Origin: Actinomycetota bacterium
GTDB lineage: Bacteria > Actinomycetota > Actinomycetes > Nanopelagicales > Nanopelagicaceae
Length of the DNA: 35,901 nucleotides
Direction: 5' to 3'
NCBI GenBank assembly: GCA_009699375.1
Contig: WLOF01000007.1
Span: 1 to 35,901 of the forward strand
Each line of letters opens with the position of its first letter. Within the stretch, counting starts at the first letter, position 1. Below the pieces are notes generated by a model. That model was not told where the DNA came from. It did not search any database and saw only the letters and a program-made list of their open reading frames with translations. A program made the translations under genes and the position numbers. Of the stretch, positions 1 through 10,186 are shown in pieces.

Positions 1-1130
1 AAGACAATCCATCCGATAGCAAGAGTGATAGTTGTTATACCCAAGGCATATCGTGGTGAATATTGATTAGAAATCCAACCACCAATTGCTGCACCCAGCG
101 CCATAAATGTTCCTTCTGCAGTCCACAACCATCCCAAAGATGAAGTTGCTGTGCCTCGTGGCCTTACAGCTTCCATTACTTCCCAATAAAAAACTTGAAG
201 TGAACCACCTGTGAGTCCTAAAAATGCTGCAGCCAAAGCCAAACTCCATCCAGGATAAGTAAAAGCAAGTGGGATTGAGGCGGCGAACCATAAGACGTAT
301 GTTCGTGACATAGTGACCAACGGAGTGACGCGTTTGGAAATGAGTCCACCAATAAGCCCTCCAGCAATATTGCAAATTCCCATCGTCCCCAGAATCCATG
401 CAGTACGACTTGCGACATTTTCTATCGTTGCAAACGCCGGAACCGCCACATCAAAAGCGCCCCATCCGAAACCAATTATGCAACCCTCAAGCATGAGAAG
501 TTGCATGGCTCGGCTTCTGAAAGTGCCTGTTTCTGAGGCATCTTTTTTCTCTGGTCGCCAATTACGAGAAACTTTAGTAAAGCCCAATGATGTTCCGCCA
601 ATGAAGATCAAGAGAGCACATGCTGTGAGCGCAGTTGAAGGATGTGATGAAAGCGCAAGTGAAGTAGCAATTACTGGTCCTAAAACCATGGCGGCGCTAA
701 TCACTGCAGTATCAAGTGCGTAGGCAGTTCTTAATAGATCGGGTGGTACAACTGTTTGCCACAACGGGCGAATGGAAAGATTGATGGGTGGTGCGGATAG
801 CCCCAATACAAATGCAAAGAAGAGAATTGAACTTCGACTTTGAGAAAAGTTAAGAGCAAGAATGAGGATGGAATAACCTGGTACGAAAATGCGCAGTGGC
901 CATTTCTGTCCCCAACGATCCATGAGCGCACCACGTAAACCAGCTGTCAGGGCTGAAGAAAGTGATTCAAGTCCAATGGCCAATCCCGCAACCGCAATCG
1001 AACCCGTTGCCTGTTCTGCTTTAAAGAATGTTGCTAGCGCAATCATCCCGTAGGCAATGCGGGCAGGAAAGGCAACCAAGAGAAGGACTTTCGCATGTGG
1101 TCTGCGCAAAAGCTGGAGATATTGCTTCAT
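1..1130 (-). CDS. MFS-family permease, C-terminal end outside window
   Basis: I translated this frame from the ATG at 1130-1128; it stays open for 376 codons and runs off the left edge without a stop, so the C-terminus is missing. It begins MKQYLQLLRRPHAKVLLLVA and continues as long hydrophobic stretches separated by short loops, about ten or eleven membrane segments in the visible part. A basic loop with RGALMDRWGQKW follows the second helix, the position of the classic MFS loop 2-3 signature. A hydrophilic central loop (about residues 185-205, with RNWRPEKKDASE) separates the two six-helix halves. The family moves small solutes across the inner membrane, usually with protons. The substrate cannot be read from sequence; actinobacterial relatives are often annotated as drug or sugar exporters. 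It is transcribed divergently from rpsA. Confidence 0.8.
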   Translation of the reverse strand, partial: MKQYLQLLRRPHAKVLLLVAFPARIAYGMIALATFFKAEQATGSIAVAGLAIGLESLSSALTAGLRGALMDRWGQKWPLRIFVPGYSILILALNFSQSRSSILFFAFVLGLSAPPINLSIRPLWQTVVPPDLLRTAYALDTAVISAAMVLGPVIATSLALSSHPSTALTACALLIFIGGTSLGFTKVSRNWRPEKKDASETGTFRSRAMQLLMLEGCIIGFGWGAFDVAVPAFATIENVASRTAWILGTMGICNIAGGLIGGLISKRVTPLVTMSRTYVLWFAASIPLAFTYPGWSLALAAAFLGLTGGSLQVFYWEVMEAVRPRGTATSSLGWLWTAEGTFMALGAAIGGWISNQYSPRYALGITTITLAIGWIV

Positions 1131-1138
1131 AGGCCTTG

Positions 1139-1144
1139 AGTCTA
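1139..1144 (-). promoter_or_regulatory. Candidate -10 box of the MFS gene
   Basis: On the minus strand TAGACT lies 8 nt before the ATG at 1130. This matches the TANNNT form of actinobacterial -10 boxes and would give a leaderless or almost leaderless mRNA. I see no good -35 box. Confidence 0.4.
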
Positions 1145-1154
1145 CTCACGCGAA

Positions 1155-1184
1155 TTGACCTCGAGTAGGCGCGAACCCTACCCT
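1155..1184 (+). promoter_or_regulatory. Promoter of rpsA (-35 and -10)
   Basis: A -35 box TTGACC (1155-1160) and a -10 box TACCCT (1179-1184) are separated by 18 nt. Transcription would begin near 1191 and give a leader of about 37 nt before the TTG start. This is the most canonical sigma-70-type promoter I can see in the window, as expected for a ribosomal protein gene. Confidence 0.55.
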
Positions 1185-1227
1185 TAGCAGCCCTGTCCCT
1201 ACTACTCATCTATCCCTACGGAGCACC

Positions 1228-2592
1228 TTGAACATCTCACCAGTAATAGCAGTAAATGATGTTGGATCAGCAGAAGATTTTCTCGCCGCAATTGAAGGAA
1301 CCATTAGAAATTTTAACGATGGCGACCTTGTTGAAGGCATAGTTGTACAAGTCGATCGCGATGAAGTACTTCTAGATATTGGATATAAAACTGAAGGTGT
1401 AATTCCTTCGCGCGAACTTTCAATTCGCCACGACGTTGACCCAAATGAAATCGTAAAGGTCGGCGAAAAAGTTGAAGCTTTAGTTTTGCAAAAAGAAGAT
1501 AAAGAAGGTCGTTTAATCCTTTCCAAAAAGCGCGCACAATACGAGCGCGCATGGGGAGATATCGAAGGCAAGAAAGAGCGCGACGAAGTTGTCATTGGAA
1601 CTGTTATCGAAGTTGTCAAAGGTGGCCTCATCGTTGATATCGGACTCCGCGGTTTCCTACCAGCATCTTTGGTCGAAATGCGTCGAGTGCGCGATCTCAC
1701 TCCATACATTGGCAAGCAGGTTGAAGCTCGCATTATCGAACTCGATAAGAATCGCAACAACGTTGTACTTTCACGTCGCGCCTTCCTCGAGCAGACTCAA
1801 TCTGAATCACGTACGACTTTCCTTAATCAGCTTCAAAAAGGTCAAGTTCGCACAGGAGTCGTTTCTTCCATTGTTAATTTTGGTGCGTTCGTAGATCTCG
1901 GCGGAGTGGACGGACTTGTTCACGTTTCTGAACTCTCATGGAAGCACATAGATCATCCAGGCGAAGTTGTTGAAGTTGGCGATGAAGTAACCGTCGAAGT
2001 TCTAGAAGTCGATTTCGAACGTGAGCGCGTCTCACTTTCTTTGAAAGCAACTCAAGAAGATCCATGGCAAGCATTTGCACGCACTCACACAATTAATCAA
2101 GTGGTGCCAGGACAAGTTACTAAGTTGGTTCCTTTCGGAGCATTTATTCGAGTTCATGAAGGAATCGAAGGTTTAGTTCACATTTCTGAGCTGGCCGAAC
2201 GTCATGTTGAAATTCCTGAGCAAGTTGTTCAAGTAGATGATGAACTATTTGTAAAGATTATTGATATTGACTTAGAGCGTCGTCGAATTTCACTCTCTTT
2301 GAAGCAGGCGAATGAAGGCCAGGAAGTTGAAATCGAAGCATTCGATCCGACTCAATATGGAATGGCCGCACGTTATGACGCAGCTGGTAACTTCATCTAT
2401 CCCGAAGGTTTTGACGCCGATACTCAAGAGTGGAAGCCAGGCTACGAAACTCAACGTGAAGAGTGGGAACGCCAATATGCTGAAGCTCAATCACGTTTTA
2501 TAGCTCACAAGAAACAAAAAGCTGAGGCGCAAGCTGCTGATGCTGCTGCAGTTCCTGAAACAGTTGTCGAGGAAGCACCTGTTGCAGAATAA
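1228..2592 (+). CDS. rpsA: 30S ribosomal protein S1
   Basis: A 454-residue protein with four S1 (OB-fold) RNA-binding repeats at about residues 33-102, 119-184, 203-273 and 288-358. The last two carry clear S1 signatures such as VNFGAFVDLGGVDGLVHVSE and VPFGAFIRVHEGIEGLVHIS. The acidic, Ala/Glu-rich tail from about residue 430 is typical of actinobacterial S1, which has four repeats rather than the six of E. coli. S1 binds mRNA on the 30S subunit and helps start translation. The start is a TTG at 1228 with GGAG at 1220-1223, a rather short 4-nt spacer. No alternative in-frame start keeps the conserved N-terminus better. The gene is monocistronic: its own promoter lies upstream and a strong terminator follows the stop. 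Confidence 0.96.
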   Translation: MNISPVIAVNDVGSAEDFLAAIEGTIRNFNDGDLVEGIVVQVDRDEVLLDIGYKTEGVIPSRELSIRHDVDPNEIVKVGEKVEALVLQKEDKEGRLILSKKRAQYERAWGDIEGKKERDEVVIGTVIEVVKGGLIVDIGLRGFLPASLVEMRRVRDLTPYIGKQVEARIIELDKNRNNVVLSRRAFLEQTQSESRTTFLNQLQKGQVRTGVVSSIVNFGAFVDLGGVDGLVHVSELSWKHIDHPGEVVEVGDEVTVEVLEVDFERERVSLSLKATQEDPWQAFARTHTINQVVPGQVTKLVPFGAFIRVHEGIEGLVHISELAERHVEIPEQVVQVDDELFVKIIDIDLERRRISLSLKQANEGQEVEIEAFDPTQYGMAARYDAAGNFIYPEGFDADTQEWKPGYETQREEWERQYAEAQSRFIAHKKQKAEAQAADAAAVPETVVEEAPVAE

Positions 2593-2601
2593 TTGAGGAG
2601 T

Positions 2602-2640
2602 AAAACAGCCCATGAGAGCAATCTCGTGGGCTGTTTTCTT
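2602..2640 (+). terminator. Rho-independent terminator of rpsA
   Basis: The left arm 2602-2617 pairs with 2622-2637 over 16 bp with a single G-U pair, closed by the GCAA tetraloop at 2618-2621 (GNRA class). The right arm ends in TTTT and is followed by CTTTTC. It begins 9 nt after the rpsA stop. It is the only strong intrinsic terminator I found in the window. Confidence 0.88.
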
Positions 2641-2655
2641 TTCACCCCCCACAAA

Positions 2656-2661
2656 TATGGT
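2656..2661 (+). promoter_or_regulatory. -10 box of coaE, leaderless type
   Basis: TATGGT ends exactly 6 nt before the TTG at 2668, with no Shine-Dalgarno between. It sits just after the rpsA terminator, so coaE needs its own promoter. Confidence 0.5.
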
Positions 2662-2667
2662 TAAAGT

Positions 2668-3276
2668 TTGACTGTGCTTCTCGTTGCTCTCACCGGTGGA
2701 ATCGGAGCCGGCAAATCTTTAGTGGCTGGATATTTTGCTGACTTGGGCGCCCGGGTTGTTGATGCAGATCAATTATCGCGAGTTGCCATTGAGCGAGGAA
2801 GTAAAGGATTTGATGCCGTTGTGGCCGAATTCGGCGATGGAATATTGCGTAACGGAGATATAGATAGACGGGCATTGGGGGAAAAGGTTTTCAATAATGC
2901 GAACGCACGCGCAAAATTAGAAGCAATAATTCACCCCATTGTACGAACACAGTTTGATGATCTCGTTTCTTCTTTGCGCGAGCATGAAATCATGATTTAT
3001 GAGATTCCATTATTGGTGGAAACGCGTGCCCAAGATCGATTCAACGTCGTCATTACTGTTGAATCTGATTCCACCTTGCGTGAGTCGAGGTTACGAGAGC
3101 GAGGGTTGCTACAGTCTGAAATTGCTTCCCGTATGTCAGCGCAAGCTAGTTCTGCGGAAAGAATTGCAGTTGCTGATTATGTGATTGAAAATAACGCCTC
3201 AACAGACCAACTTCTCCGTCAAGTTGAGCATTTGTGGGAGATTGTGCTCCCATCATTGGAGCGCGAGAATTCTTGA
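2668..3276 (+). CDS. coaE: Dephospho-CoA kinase
   Basis: A 202-residue cytosolic P-loop kinase that phosphorylates the 3'-OH of dephospho-CoA, the last step of coenzyme A synthesis. The N-terminus carries the family P-loop LTGGIGAGKS (about residues 8-17), followed by ARVVDADQLSR, the acceptor-binding region. IYEIPLLVE near residue 110 and the LRESRLRERG lid region are also typical. Length is that of the compact CoaE form, without the extra C-terminal domain of some mycobacterial enzymes. The start is taken as TTG 2668 because it lies 6 nt after a -10 box, the spacing seen at five other genes here. A GTG at 2674 would remove only two residues and cannot be excluded. In many actinobacteria coaE follows rpsA, as here. 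Confidence 0.93.
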   Translation: MTVLLVALTGGIGAGKSLVAGYFADLGARVVDADQLSRVAIERGSKGFDAVVAEFGDGILRNGDIDRRALGEKVFNNANARAKLEAIIHPIVRTQFDDLVSSLREHEIMIYEIPLLVETRAQDRFNVVITVESDSTLRESRLRERGLLQSEIASRMSAQASSAERIAVADYVIENNASTDQLLRQVEHLWEIVLPSLERENS

Positions 3277-3283
3277 CCAAGGC

Positions 3284-3289
3284 TAGAGT
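3284..3289 (+). promoter_or_regulatory. -10 box of uvrB, leaderless type
   Basis: TAGAGT is followed by 6 nt (TATTCA) and then the uvrB ATG at 3296. There is no Shine-Dalgarno. I looked for a SOS (LexA) box around it and saw no convincing one. Confidence 0.5.
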
Positions 3290-3295
3290 TATTCA

Positions 3296-5374
3296 ATGCG
3301 CCCGATAAATGATCTTCAACGTTCAGTTGAGCCATTTCGGGTTATCAGCGATTATGTTCCAGCTGGAGATCAACCTCAAGCTATTGAGGAGATAGTTTCC
3401 CGAATAGGCAAAGGTGAACAGGATATTGTTTTACTTGGCGCAACCGGCACAGGAAAGTCAGCAACAACTGCTTGGCTAATTGAACGATTACAGAGGCCAA
3501 CTTTAGTTATCGCCCCTAATAAAACATTGGCTGCCCAGCTAGTGAATGAATTTCGAGAGTTAATGCCCAATAACGCCGTGGAATATTTTGTTTCCTATTA
3601 TGACTATTACCAACCTGAGGCATACGTTCCGCAAACTGACACGTTTATTGAAAAAGATTCCAGCATTAACGATGAAGTGGAGCGCTTGCGCCATTCAGCG
3701 ACAAATTCATTGCTCACCCGCCGCGATGTCATTGTGGTCGCAACCGTGTCATGTATTTATGGCTTAGGTACGCCTCAGGAATATATCGATCGGATGGTCC
3801 GCCTCAAGGTGGGGGACGAGATCGATCGCAATGCACTCTTAAGAAAATTTGTGGATATTCAGTACAGTCGAAATGACATTGCATTTGAAAGAGGAACTTT
3901 CCGCGTGCGTGGAGACACAATTGAAATCATCCCGATGTATGAGGAGTTGGCTCTTCGTATTGAAATGTTTGGAGATGAGATCGAAAAGATCACAACCTTG
4001 CACCCTTTAACGGGGGAAATCATTCGCGACGAAACAGAGATGTATATTTTTCCAGCAACCCATTATGCGGCCGGCCCAGAAACGATGAAGCGCGCAATTG
4101 TTGACATAGAAGCCGAATTAGCTGTCGCCCTTGAGAACTTTGAAAGGCAAGGCAAGTTGCTCGAAGCGCAGCGCCTGAGAATGCGGACGACATTTGATAT
4201 CGAAATGATGCAGCAGTTGGGATTTTGCTCCGGAATTGAAAACTACTCTCGACATATCGATGGGCGGGATCCAGGCTCTGGCCCCAACTGTTTACTTGAT
4301 TATTTCCCGGAAGATTTCCTACTTGTTATTGATGAGTCTCATGTCACCGTTCCCCAAATTGGTGCGATGTTTGAGGGAGATGCTTCCCGCAAAAGAACTC
4401 TGGTAGAGCACGGTTTTAGATTACCAAGCGCTATGGATAATCGTCCTTTGCGTTGGGATGAATTTCTACAAAGGGTTGGGCAAAAAGTATTCCTGTCGGC
4501 AACACCAGGTAAATATGAATTAGAAAAAGTAAATAATGATGTCGTAGAACAAGTGATTCGACCTACGGGTTTGATCGATCCAAAAATTGTTATTAAACCC
4601 ATCAAGGGACAAATTGATGATTTGTTGGTAGAGATTAAGATACGCGCGGAGAGAAATGAACGTGTGCTTGTTACAACTCTGACCAAAAAAATGTCAGAAG
4701 ATCTCACAGATTACCTTCAAGAAAAAGGGGTGCGAGTTCGATATTTACATTCAGAGGTAGATACTTTACGAAGAGTAGAGCTTCTGCGTGAACTACGATC
4801 CGGCGAGTACGACGTTTTGATCGGAATCAATTTATTGCGAGAGGGTCTAGATCTACCCGAAGTCTCCCTGGTTGCGATTTTGGATGCTGATAAGGAAGGT
4901 TTTCTTAGATCTGCAACTTCATTGATTCAGACTATTGGTAGAGCCGCCCGAAATGTTTCTGGCGAAGTACACATGTATGCGGATAACATGACAAAATCAA
5001 TGGATAAAGCGATTGACGAAACTAATCGTCGACGCGCAAAGCAAGTGGCATACAACGCTGAACGGGGAGTGGATCCCCAACCATTGCGAAAAAGAATTGC
5101 GGATATCACTGATTTAATTAACCGAGAAAATGAAGATACGGAAGAGCTTCTCGCTTCGTCAGGGACTATCAAGGCCAAGGTATCTGGGCTGGCAGTAGGA
5201 GCATCGGTAGCGTCAACTTTGCCAAGACAAGAGTTGTTGGCATTGATAGAGTCGCTCACTGCGCAGATGCGCGGGGCTGCGCAAGATCTTCAGTTCGAAT
5301 TGGCTGCGCGGTTTAGAGACGAAATTAGAGATTTGAAGAAAGAGTTACGAGCCATGGAAATCGGAGGGCTTTAG
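3296..5374 (+). CDS. uvrB: UvrABC excinuclease subunit B
   Basis: A 692-residue damage-verification helicase of nucleotide excision repair. It receives damaged DNA from UvrA, opens it, and recruits UvrC. Visible elements are the Walker A GATGTGKS (residues 48-55), the beta-hairpin [11 protein letters not shown] (about 102-112) that inserts between the strands, the Walker B VIDESH, the helicase motif [17 protein letters not shown], and QTIGRAARN. The C-terminal UVR coiled-coil (from about 650) that binds UvrC is intact. Length is normal for the family. The ATG at 3296 has no ribosome binding site but a -10 box 6 nt upstream. uvrA starts 4 nt after its stop, so uvrB-uvrA-uvrC are probably co-transcribed. 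Confidence 0.98.
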   Translation: MRPINDLQRSVEPFRVISDYVPAGDQPQAIEEIVSRIGKGEQDIVLLGATGTGKSATTAWLIERLQRPTLVIAPNKTLAAQLVNEFRELMPNNAVEYFVSYYDYYQPEAYVPQTDTFIEKDSSINDEVERLRHSATNSLLTRRDVIVVATVSCIYGLGTPQEYIDRMVRLKVGDEIDRNALLRKFVDIQYSRNDIAFERGTFRVRGDTIEIIPMYEELALRIEMFGDEIEKITTLHPLTGEIIRDETEMYIFPATHYAAGPETMKRAIVDIEAELAVALENFERQGKLLEAQRLRMRTTFDIEMMQQLGFCSGIENYSRHIDGRDPGSGPNCLLDYFPEDFLLVIDESHVTVPQIGAMFEGDASRKRTLVEHGFRLPSAMDNRPLRWDEFLQRVGQKVFLSATPGKYELEKVNNDVVEQVIRPTGLIDPKIVIKPIKGQIDDLLVEIKIRAERNERVLVTTLTKKMSEDLTDYLQEKGVRVRYLHSEVDTLRRVELLRELRSGEYDVLIGINLLREGLDLPEVSLVAILDADKEGFLRSATSLIQTIGRAARNVSGEVHMYADNMTKSMDKAIDETNRRRAKQVAYNAERGVDPQPLRKRIADITDLINRENEDTEELLASSGTIKAKVSGLAVGASVASTLPRQELLALIESLTAQMRGAAQDLQFELAARFRDEIRDLKKELRAMEIGGL

Positions 5375-5378
5375 TTCA

Positions 5379-8240
5379 ATGGCAGGCCATCTCGTTGTTC
5401 GTGGAGCCAGAGAGCACAACCTCAAGAATGTTTCTATTGAACTTCCGCGTAATTCACTGGTCGTGTTCACCGGATTGTCAGGATCTGGTAAATCGAGTTT
5501 AGCTTTTGACACAATTTTTGCTGAAGGTCAGCGTCGGTACGTTGAATCGCTCTCTGCCTACGCTCGTCAATTTCTTGGTCAAATGGATAAACCGGATGTT
5601 GATTTTATCGAAGGACTATCACCTGCCGTTTCTATTGATCAAAAATCTACAAATAGAAATCCACGATCTACTGTAGGAACCATCACAGAGGTGTATGACT
5701 ATTTAAGGCTCCTCTTCGCTCGCGCTGGCAGACCGCATTGCCCGAAGTGTAAAAAAAGCGTGAGTCGACAGTCACCTCAGCAAATTGTTGACCAGATATT
5801 GACTATGCCTGCTACAACGAAATTCCAAGTTTTAGCTCCAGTTGTTCGAGCTCGGAAAGGTGAATTCGTTGATTTGTTTCAAGAATTGATTACTCAAGGC
5901 TATTCGCGTGCCCGTATTGATGGCACTGTCGTAGCTCTGTCAGAGGCGCCAAAATTGAAGAAGCAAGAAAAACATACAATTGAAGTGGTTATAGATCGTT
6001 TGAACGCCAAAGCCGAATCTAAAACTCGTTTAACTGATTCCATTGAAACCGCTTTGCGACTTGCTCAAGGAATTGTTATTTTGGATTTTGTTGACTCTAA
6101 AGAATCGACCAAGGAACGTACCTATAGCGAGCACTTAGCCTGTCACGAGTGTGAACTCTCTTTCGAAGAACTCGAACCGCGCTCTTTTTCTTTTAACTCA
6201 CCTTTCGGTGCTTGCCCAGAGTGTTCGGGGATAGGTACCAAATTAGAGGTAGATGAGGAGTTGATCATCCCAGATGATTCTCTCTCCGTTAATGATGGAG
6301 CAATCGCTCCCTGGTCTTCTGGGCAAACGTCAGAGTATTTTTTGCGTCTGCTGCAAGCGCTTTCAGGTGAAATATCATTTTCTCTTGATGCACCATGGAA
6401 GAAGCTTTCTGCAAAGGCAAAGGATGCAATTTTGCATGGTTCAGACTATGAAGTGCATGTTAAATATAAGAATCGATATGGACGGGTACGCAACTATTCC
6501 ACTGGATTTGAAGGAGTAATTCCCTTCATTCATCGCAGACATGGCGAAACTGATAGCGATTACAGCCGTGAAAAATATGAAGGTTATATGCGGCAGATTC
6601 CTTGTCCAACTTGCAAGGGATCTCGATTAAAACCTGAAGTTTTGGCTGTCACTTTAGGCGACAAGAACATCGCGCAGATTTGTGAACTATCTATTGCTGA
6701 CTGCGCAACATTTCTTTCTGGTGTCTCGCTTAATGCGAGAGAAGCACAGATTGCGGAAAGAGTTCTGAAGGAAGTCCACGCCAGACTTGGTTTTCTGCTC
6801 GACGTTGGGCTTGATTACCTTTCTCTTGAAAGACCTGCTGCAACGCTTTCTGGTGGAGAAGCACAAAGAATTCGTTTAGCTACTCAAATAGGTTCAGGGT
6901 TAGTCGGAGTCCTTTACGTGCTCGATGAACCCAGCATTGGTTTACATCAGCGTGATAACCATCGACTCATCGAAACTCTGACTCGACTTCGAGATTTGGG
7001 AAATACCCTGATCGTCGTGGAACACGATGAGGAAACCATTCGCGCTGCGGACTGGATCGTAGATATTGGACCAGGAGCTGGTGAACATGGTGGCGAAGTT
7101 GTTGTATCAGGTGATTATCAAGCCCTGATTGATTCCAAAGAATCCATAACTGGAGCGTATCTATCAGGAAGAAAATCGATAGCAATTCCTTCAAAAAGGC
7201 GCCCGATAGACTCAAAGCGTCAATTGGTTGTAAAGGGAGCGAAGGAAAATAATTTAAAAGACATCGAAGTAGCGATTCCTCTTGGCGCATTTGTTGCTGT
7301 CACTGGGGTAAGCGGATCAGGAAAGTCAACGCTGGTCAATGACATTGTTTACGTGACTCTCGCCAATAAGCTCAATGGCGCGCGCATGGTGCCTGGAAGA
7401 CATCGAACTGTTACAGGAATTGATTTACTCGACAAGGTTGTACATGTTGATCAATCACCTATCGGTAGAACTCCGCGTTCAAACCCCGCAACATATACGG
7501 GCGTATTCGACAAGATACGCGCGCTATTTGCTGAAACGTCTGAGGCTAAAGTTCGAGGTTATCTGCAGGGTCGGTTCTCTTTCAATGTTAAAGGTGGAAG
7601 GTGCGAGAACTGTGCTGGCGACGGAACAATCACCATCGAGATGAACTTCTTGCCAGATGTTTATGTGCCATGCGAAGTGTGCCACGGCGCTAGATATAAC
7701 AGAGAAACGTTAGAAGTACATTACAAGGGCAAAACCATCTCAGAAGTTTTAGATATGCCTATCGAACAAGCGCGTGATTTCTTCGAGGCAGTCCCTACAA
7801 TCGCACGCTTCCTCACAACTTTATGTGAAGTGGGATTGGGTTATGTCCGCTTAGGTCAATCAGCGCCCACTCTCTCCGGTGGCGAGGCGCAGAGAGTCAA
7901 ACTTGCTACTGAATTACAGCGTCGCTCCACAGGTCGAACAATTTACGTTCTTGATGAGCCAACAACCGGATTGCACTTCGAAGATGTCAGCAAATTATTG
8001 GGCGTACTCAATCGGTTAGTTGACACGGGGAACACGGTTGTAGTGATTGAGCATAATTTGGATGTTATTAAATCCGCAGATTGGGTCATTGATATGGGAC
8101 CAGAGGGAGGTTTTCGCGGTGGAACAGTTGTAGCGCAAGGAACCCCAGAGGATGTGGCCAAGAATAAAGATAGTTATACCGGTTTCTATTTAGCTTCGAT
8201 GTTGGCTACCAATCGAAAGAAGATCGCGAGCTCGAAGTAA
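5379..8240 (+). CDS. uvrA: UvrABC excinuclease subunit A
   Basis: A 953-residue ATPase that scans DNA for bulky lesions and loads UvrB. It is a tandem ABC protein. The first half has Walker A GLSGSGKS (residues 32-39) and signature LSGGEAQR (about 490); the second has GVSGSGKS (about 643-650) and LSGGEAQR (about 831), with VLDEPSIGL and VLDEPTTGL Walker B regions. Two zinc modules are visible: C255-x2-C258 with C279-x2-C282, and C742-x2-C745 with C765-x2-C768, the latter in the damage-recognition region. The insertion domain for UvrB contact lies in between. The start ATG has only a distant GGAGG (5363-5367, 11 nt away), so initiation probably relies on coupling to uvrB. Confidence 0.98.
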   Translation: MAGHLVVRGAREHNLKNVSIELPRNSLVVFTGLSGSGKSSLAFDTIFAEGQRRYVESLSAYARQFLGQMDKPDVDFIEGLSPAVSIDQKSTNRNPRSTVGTITEVYDYLRLLFARAGRPHCPKCKKSVSRQSPQQIVDQILTMPATTKFQVLAPVVRARKGEFVDLFQELITQGYSRARIDGTVVALSEAPKLKKQEKHTIEVVIDRLNAKAESKTRLTDSIETALRLAQGIVILDFVDSKESTKERTYSEHLACHECELSFEELEPRSFSFNSPFGACPECSGIGTKLEVDEELIIPDDSLSVNDGAIAPWSSGQTSEYFLRLLQALSGEISFSLDAPWKKLSAKAKDAILHGSDYEVHVKYKNRYGRVRNYSTGFEGVIPFIHRRHGETDSDYSREKYEGYMRQIPCPTCKGSRLKPEVLAVTLGDKNIAQICELSIADCATFLSGVSLNAREAQIAERVLKEVHARLGFLLDVGLDYLSLERPAATLSGGEAQRIRLATQIGSGLVGVLYVLDEPSIGLHQRDNHRLIETLTRLRDLGNTLIVVEHDEETIRAADWIVDIGPGAGEHGGEVVVSGDYQALIDSKESITGAYLSGRKSIAIPSKRRPIDSKRQLVVKGAKENNLKDIEVAIPLGAFVAVTGVSGSGKSTLVNDIVYVTLANKLNGARMVPGRHRTVTGIDLLDKVVHVDQSPIGRTPRSNPATYTGVFDKIRALFAETSEAKVRGYLQGRFSFNVKGGRCENCAGDGTITIEMNFLPDVYVPCEVCHGARYNRETLEVHYKGKTISEVLDMPIEQARDFFEAVPTIARFLTTLCEVGLGYVRLGQSAPTLSGGEAQRVKLATELQRRSTGRTIYVLDEPTTGLHFEDVSKLLGVLNRLVDTGNTVVVIEHNLDVIKSADWVIDMGPEGGFRGGTVVAQGTPEDVAKNKDSYTGFYLASMLATNRKKIASSK

Positions 8241-10162
8241 TGGCAGAGCCAAGTTGCTATCGACCAAGGGATGTTCCGCCTCTTCCTGGGGTGTACAGAT
8301 TTTTCAATTCGAAAGATGAAGTGATTTATGTTGGGAAAGCCCTCAGCCTTAAATCGCGTTTGAGCAACTATTTCCAAAATAATTTGCCAGAACGTACGAA
8401 TCGTATGGTTCACGAAGCAGTTCGAGTTGATTGGACGATTGTTGACACAGAAATTGAAGCGCTGCAGTTGGAGTTTTCTTGGATTAAGCAATACAGCCCT
8501 GATTACAACGTGCAATTCCGTGACGATAAGTCTTATCCCTATTTAGCTATCACGCTCAATGATCGATTTCCCAGACTCTTGATCACTCGCAATCAGAAAA
8601 AAGCTGGGGTGAAATATTTTGGTCCTTTTACTCAAGCATGGGCACTTCGAAATACGTTCGAAGTAGTGCTCAAAGTATTTCGAATTCGCTCATGTACGGA
8701 TGCGAATTTTGAAAAAGCCCAACGTGCTAAGCGCCAGTGCTTGCTAGGAGATATCGGCAAATGTGCAGCCCCTTGTGTTGGATGGGTGTCAGAAGAAGAA
8801 CACCGAGGAATTGCAGATCGAATAGTTTCTTTTATGGATGCTGGGCAAGCAGAGATCATTCCCACCCTTGAAAAAGAGATGGCGCTGGCTTCGGATTCTC
8901 AAGAATACGAAAGAGCGGGAAAGATTCGAGACCAAATCGCTGCGCTGAAACATGCCCAAGAATCCACCGAGGGCGCACTTCCTGAATCTCTTTTTGCTGA
9001 TGTCATCGCACTCCATAGAGATGGTGCATTCGTCGCAGCTTCAGTTTTTGTTATTAGGGGAGGAGCAATTAAGGGATCTAGGTCCTGGCTCGTTGATCAG
9101 AAACTCGTCCTTGAGGGACAAGATGAAATTACGGCGCTCTTTGCTTCGATGTATTCACATGTTGAGGAAAGCGAAATTCCTGCCGAAATATTGATTAACG
9201 AAGAATCGGCGGAGATCCCTACTTTGGCGCTATGGCTGTCAGAGCGCAAGGGATCGAAAGTCGAAATAAAAGTTCCAGTCCGTGGAGATAAAGCTGACCT
9301 CATAGATACGGTTCGCAGAAACGCACAATATGCGTTGATTCAACATGTTAATAAAAGATCTGCGGATGTGGGTATTAGTGGTCAAGCCCTTGTTGAGGTT
9401 CAGCAAGCGCTAGCTTTGCCCGAACTTCCCCTTCGCATTGAATGCTATGACATTTCGAATATTTCCGGCACCACTGTTGTTGCATCAATGGTTGTGTTCG
9501 AAGATGGCGTACCAAAGAAGAGTGAATATCGTCGATTTATAATAGACACCACAACAGCATGGGATGACACGCGTGCCATGCATCAAGTTCTGACTCGAAG
9601 ACTCAAACGTCTCGCAGATGAGCAGGCAGTAGACCCTGTCGAGCTGCATCAAAGTGGGGGAAAGCGCGCAAAATTTTCTTATCAACCACACCTTATCATC
9701 GTGGATGGTGGAGTACCTCAAGTAAATTCTGCCGTGAAAGCTTTATCTGAAACTGGATTTTCACACATTCCATTATGTGGATTGGCAAAGAGATTAGAAG
9801 AGGTGTGGCTTCCTGGTAACCCGGTGCCAGTAATGCTGGGTAGATCAAGCGAAGGTCTTTATTTGCTGCAGCGTATTCGAGATGAAGCACATCGATTTGC
9901 CATTACTTTCCACCGCTCTCGTCGATCGCGCGCAATGTTGGAATCCCTACTTGACGGCGTGCCTCAGCTGGGTGATGTACGGCGGAAAGCCCTACTTGAT
10001 CATTTCGGTTCTGTTTCTGCCCTGCGTAAAGCAAGCACAGATCAAATAGCTCTCATTCCGGGGATCGGAAGCAAGATCGCCGAAATAATTGCGGAAAGCA
10101 TCTCTAGGGAAAAACATGAAGGTTTCGATGCTCAAACAGGCGAAGTTCTAAAGGGTTCTTGA
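8240..10162 (+). CDS. uvrC: UvrABC excinuclease subunit C
   Basis: A 640-residue dual nuclease that cuts both sides of the lesion. In order: a GIY-YIG domain (residues about 15-95, with GVYRF and IYVGKA) for the 3' incision; a cysteine motif CLLGDIGKCAAPCVG near 170-185; a UVR domain (about 205-240) that pairs with that of UvrB; an RNase H-like endonuclease domain for the 5' cut, with IECYDISN and LIIVDGG acidic positions; and a C-terminal tandem helix-hairpin-helix (LLDHFGSVSAL, LIPGIGSKIAEII). All modules are intact and length is normal. The ATG overlaps the uvrA stop by one base (TAATG), which implies translational coupling. Confidence 0.98.
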   Translation: MAEPSCYRPRDVPPLPGVYRFFNSKDEVIYVGKALSLKSRLSNYFQNNLPERTNRMVHEAVRVDWTIVDTEIEALQLEFSWIKQYSPDYNVQFRDDKSYPYLAITLNDRFPRLLITRNQKKAGVKYFGPFTQAWALRNTFEVVLKVFRIRSCTDANFEKAQRAKRQCLLGDIGKCAAPCVGWVSEEEHRGIADRIVSFMDAGQAEIIPTLEKEMALASDSQEYERAGKIRDQIAALKHAQESTEGALPESLFADVIALHRDGAFVAASVFVIRGGAIKGSRSWLVDQKLVLEGQDEITALFASMYSHVEESEIPAEILINEESAEIPTLALWLSERKGSKVEIKVPVRGDKADLIDTVRRNAQYALIQHVNKRSADVGISGQALVEVQQALALPELPLRIECYDISNISGTTVVASMVVFEDGVPKKSEYRRFIIDTTTAWDDTRAMHQVLTRRLKRLADEQAVDPVELHQSGGKRAKFSYQPHLIIVDGGVPQVNSAVKALSETGFSHIPLCGLAKRLEEVWLPGNPVPVMLGRSSEGLYLLQRIRDEAHRFAITFHRSRRSRAMLESLLDGVPQLGDVRRKALLDHFGSVSALRKASTDQIALIPGIGSKIAEIIAESISREKHEGFDAQTGEVLKGS

Positions 10163-10186
10163 CAGGTATAGCAGGATAAAGAGGCT

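Noticed and set aside
1206-1760. 184-residue reading frame on the minus strand of rpsA
   Set aside because: Ser/Arg-rich composition with no family features; rpsA on the plus strand is beyond doubt, so this is an antisense shadow.
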